Assembly (NCBI GenBank): GCA_005887945.1
Contig: VBOL01000065.1
Span: forward strand, 1-37,082
Source of the DNA: Nitrospirota bacterium
GTDB taxonomy: Bacteria > Nitrospirota > Nitrospiria > Nitrospirales > Nitrospiraceae
DNA length: 37,082 bases
Direction of reading: 5' to 3'
Notes under the pieces: generated by a model
What the model was told of the DNA's origin: nothing
The model's database searches: none
The model's input: only the letters and a program-made list of their open reading frames with translations
Program-made: the position numbers and the translations under genes
Shown: positions 36,470 through 37,082 of the stretch, one piece after another
Layout: every line of letters begins with the position of its first letter
Position numbering within the stretch: the stretch's first letter is position 1

Positions 36470-37082
36470 AAAACCTTCCTCAGTCGTGCGGCGTAGAATC
36501 CATCCATCGAGAACCGGTTACCGACTGTCGAGAGAGCACCTTGTTCGGTGACGAACTTCTGTGCCGCAGGCGGAAGCCAGGGGACGACGGACTCACGCTT
36601 GAACTCCGCATGGACACGACAGAATCGCTCGATGACGTCTTCGTTTTCTTCCGGTTCTGTCGAGCACGTACTATAGACCAGCACCCCGCCGAGCCGCAAG
36701 CATGGGGCGACCGATTCGAGGATCTGACACTGGAGTGCCTGATGTCGAGGGAGCGCCTGCTCACCTTTCCGCCACTTTGCTTCCGGATGTCGCCGTAACA
36801 CACCGAGCCCGCTGCAGGGCGCGTCCACCAGAATTCGATCAATACATGGTTCGCCCAATCTGGCCTTGTTCACGGATGGAGACCCTGCTGTCTCGATCAT
36901 GGGAACCCATTCAAGTGGCTGTCGAATATCTCCGACGATCGGCACGACAATCCGGACCCCGAGTCGACGACAATTGCTTCGCAGGAGATCTAAACGGTCG
37001 CCCTTGCGATCGACGGCGTAGATGGTTCCCTTGTTATGCATCAGATCGGCCAAATGAGTCGATTTCCCTCCCGGCGCCGCGC
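36466..37082 (-). CDS. rsmB: 16S rRNA m5C methyltransferase RsmB/Sun family, truncated at window edge
   Basis: AAPGGKSTHLADLMHNKGTIYAVD, ILVDAPCSGLGVLRRHPEAKW, VYSTCSTEPEENEDVI. Confidence 0.93.
   Translation of the reverse strand, partial: AAPGGKSTHLADLMHNKGTIYAVDRKGDRLDLLRSNCRRLGVRIVVPIVGDIRQPLEWVPMIETAGSPSVNKARLGEPCIDRILVDAPCSGLGVLRRHPEAKWRKGEQALPRHQALQCQILESVAPCLRLGGVLVYSTCSTEPEENEDVIERFCRVHAEFKRESVVPWLPPAAQKFVTEQGALSTVGNRFSMDGFYAARLRKVL

Overview
The window looks like chromosomal DNA from a Nitrospira-like bacterium. This is inferred from gene content and repeat style; no database was searched. Left part (1-4.8 kb): a stress/detox run of VOC proteins, tandem CDGSH, NAD(P)-binding, HAD, OsmC, rhodanese, quinone oxidoreductase and cupin genes. 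About 4.8-8.5 kb is an accessory block. It contains a GAF-regulator gene fragment, REP-like hairpins, a group II truncated haemoglobin, a small unknown ORF, and a 643-aa protein combining a trypsin-like protease with a SIR2/DUF4917-like domain. It ends in an array of long structured hairpins. Next come a triple-GAF sigma54 activator, a DedA-rhodanese fusion, a TerB/Coq4-like protein, a methyltransferase, a decayed ECF sigma remnant, a STAS protein, a complete RND efflux operon, a nitroreductase, an SDR interrupted by one amber codon, RidA, an AlkA-like glycosylase, a ferredoxin-MBL protein, an HNH nuclease and tmRNA (ssrA). The right end has an FGE-like protein, PPK2, tRNA-Val and thrS-infC-rpmI-rplT, convergent with rsmB-rpe-pheS-pheT, whose PheRS is archaeal-type. 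The best candidate for an undescribed system is the protease/SIR2-like gene. A ~35-bp repeat lies upstream of it and of the next gene, and an attC-like scar sits at its domain junction.
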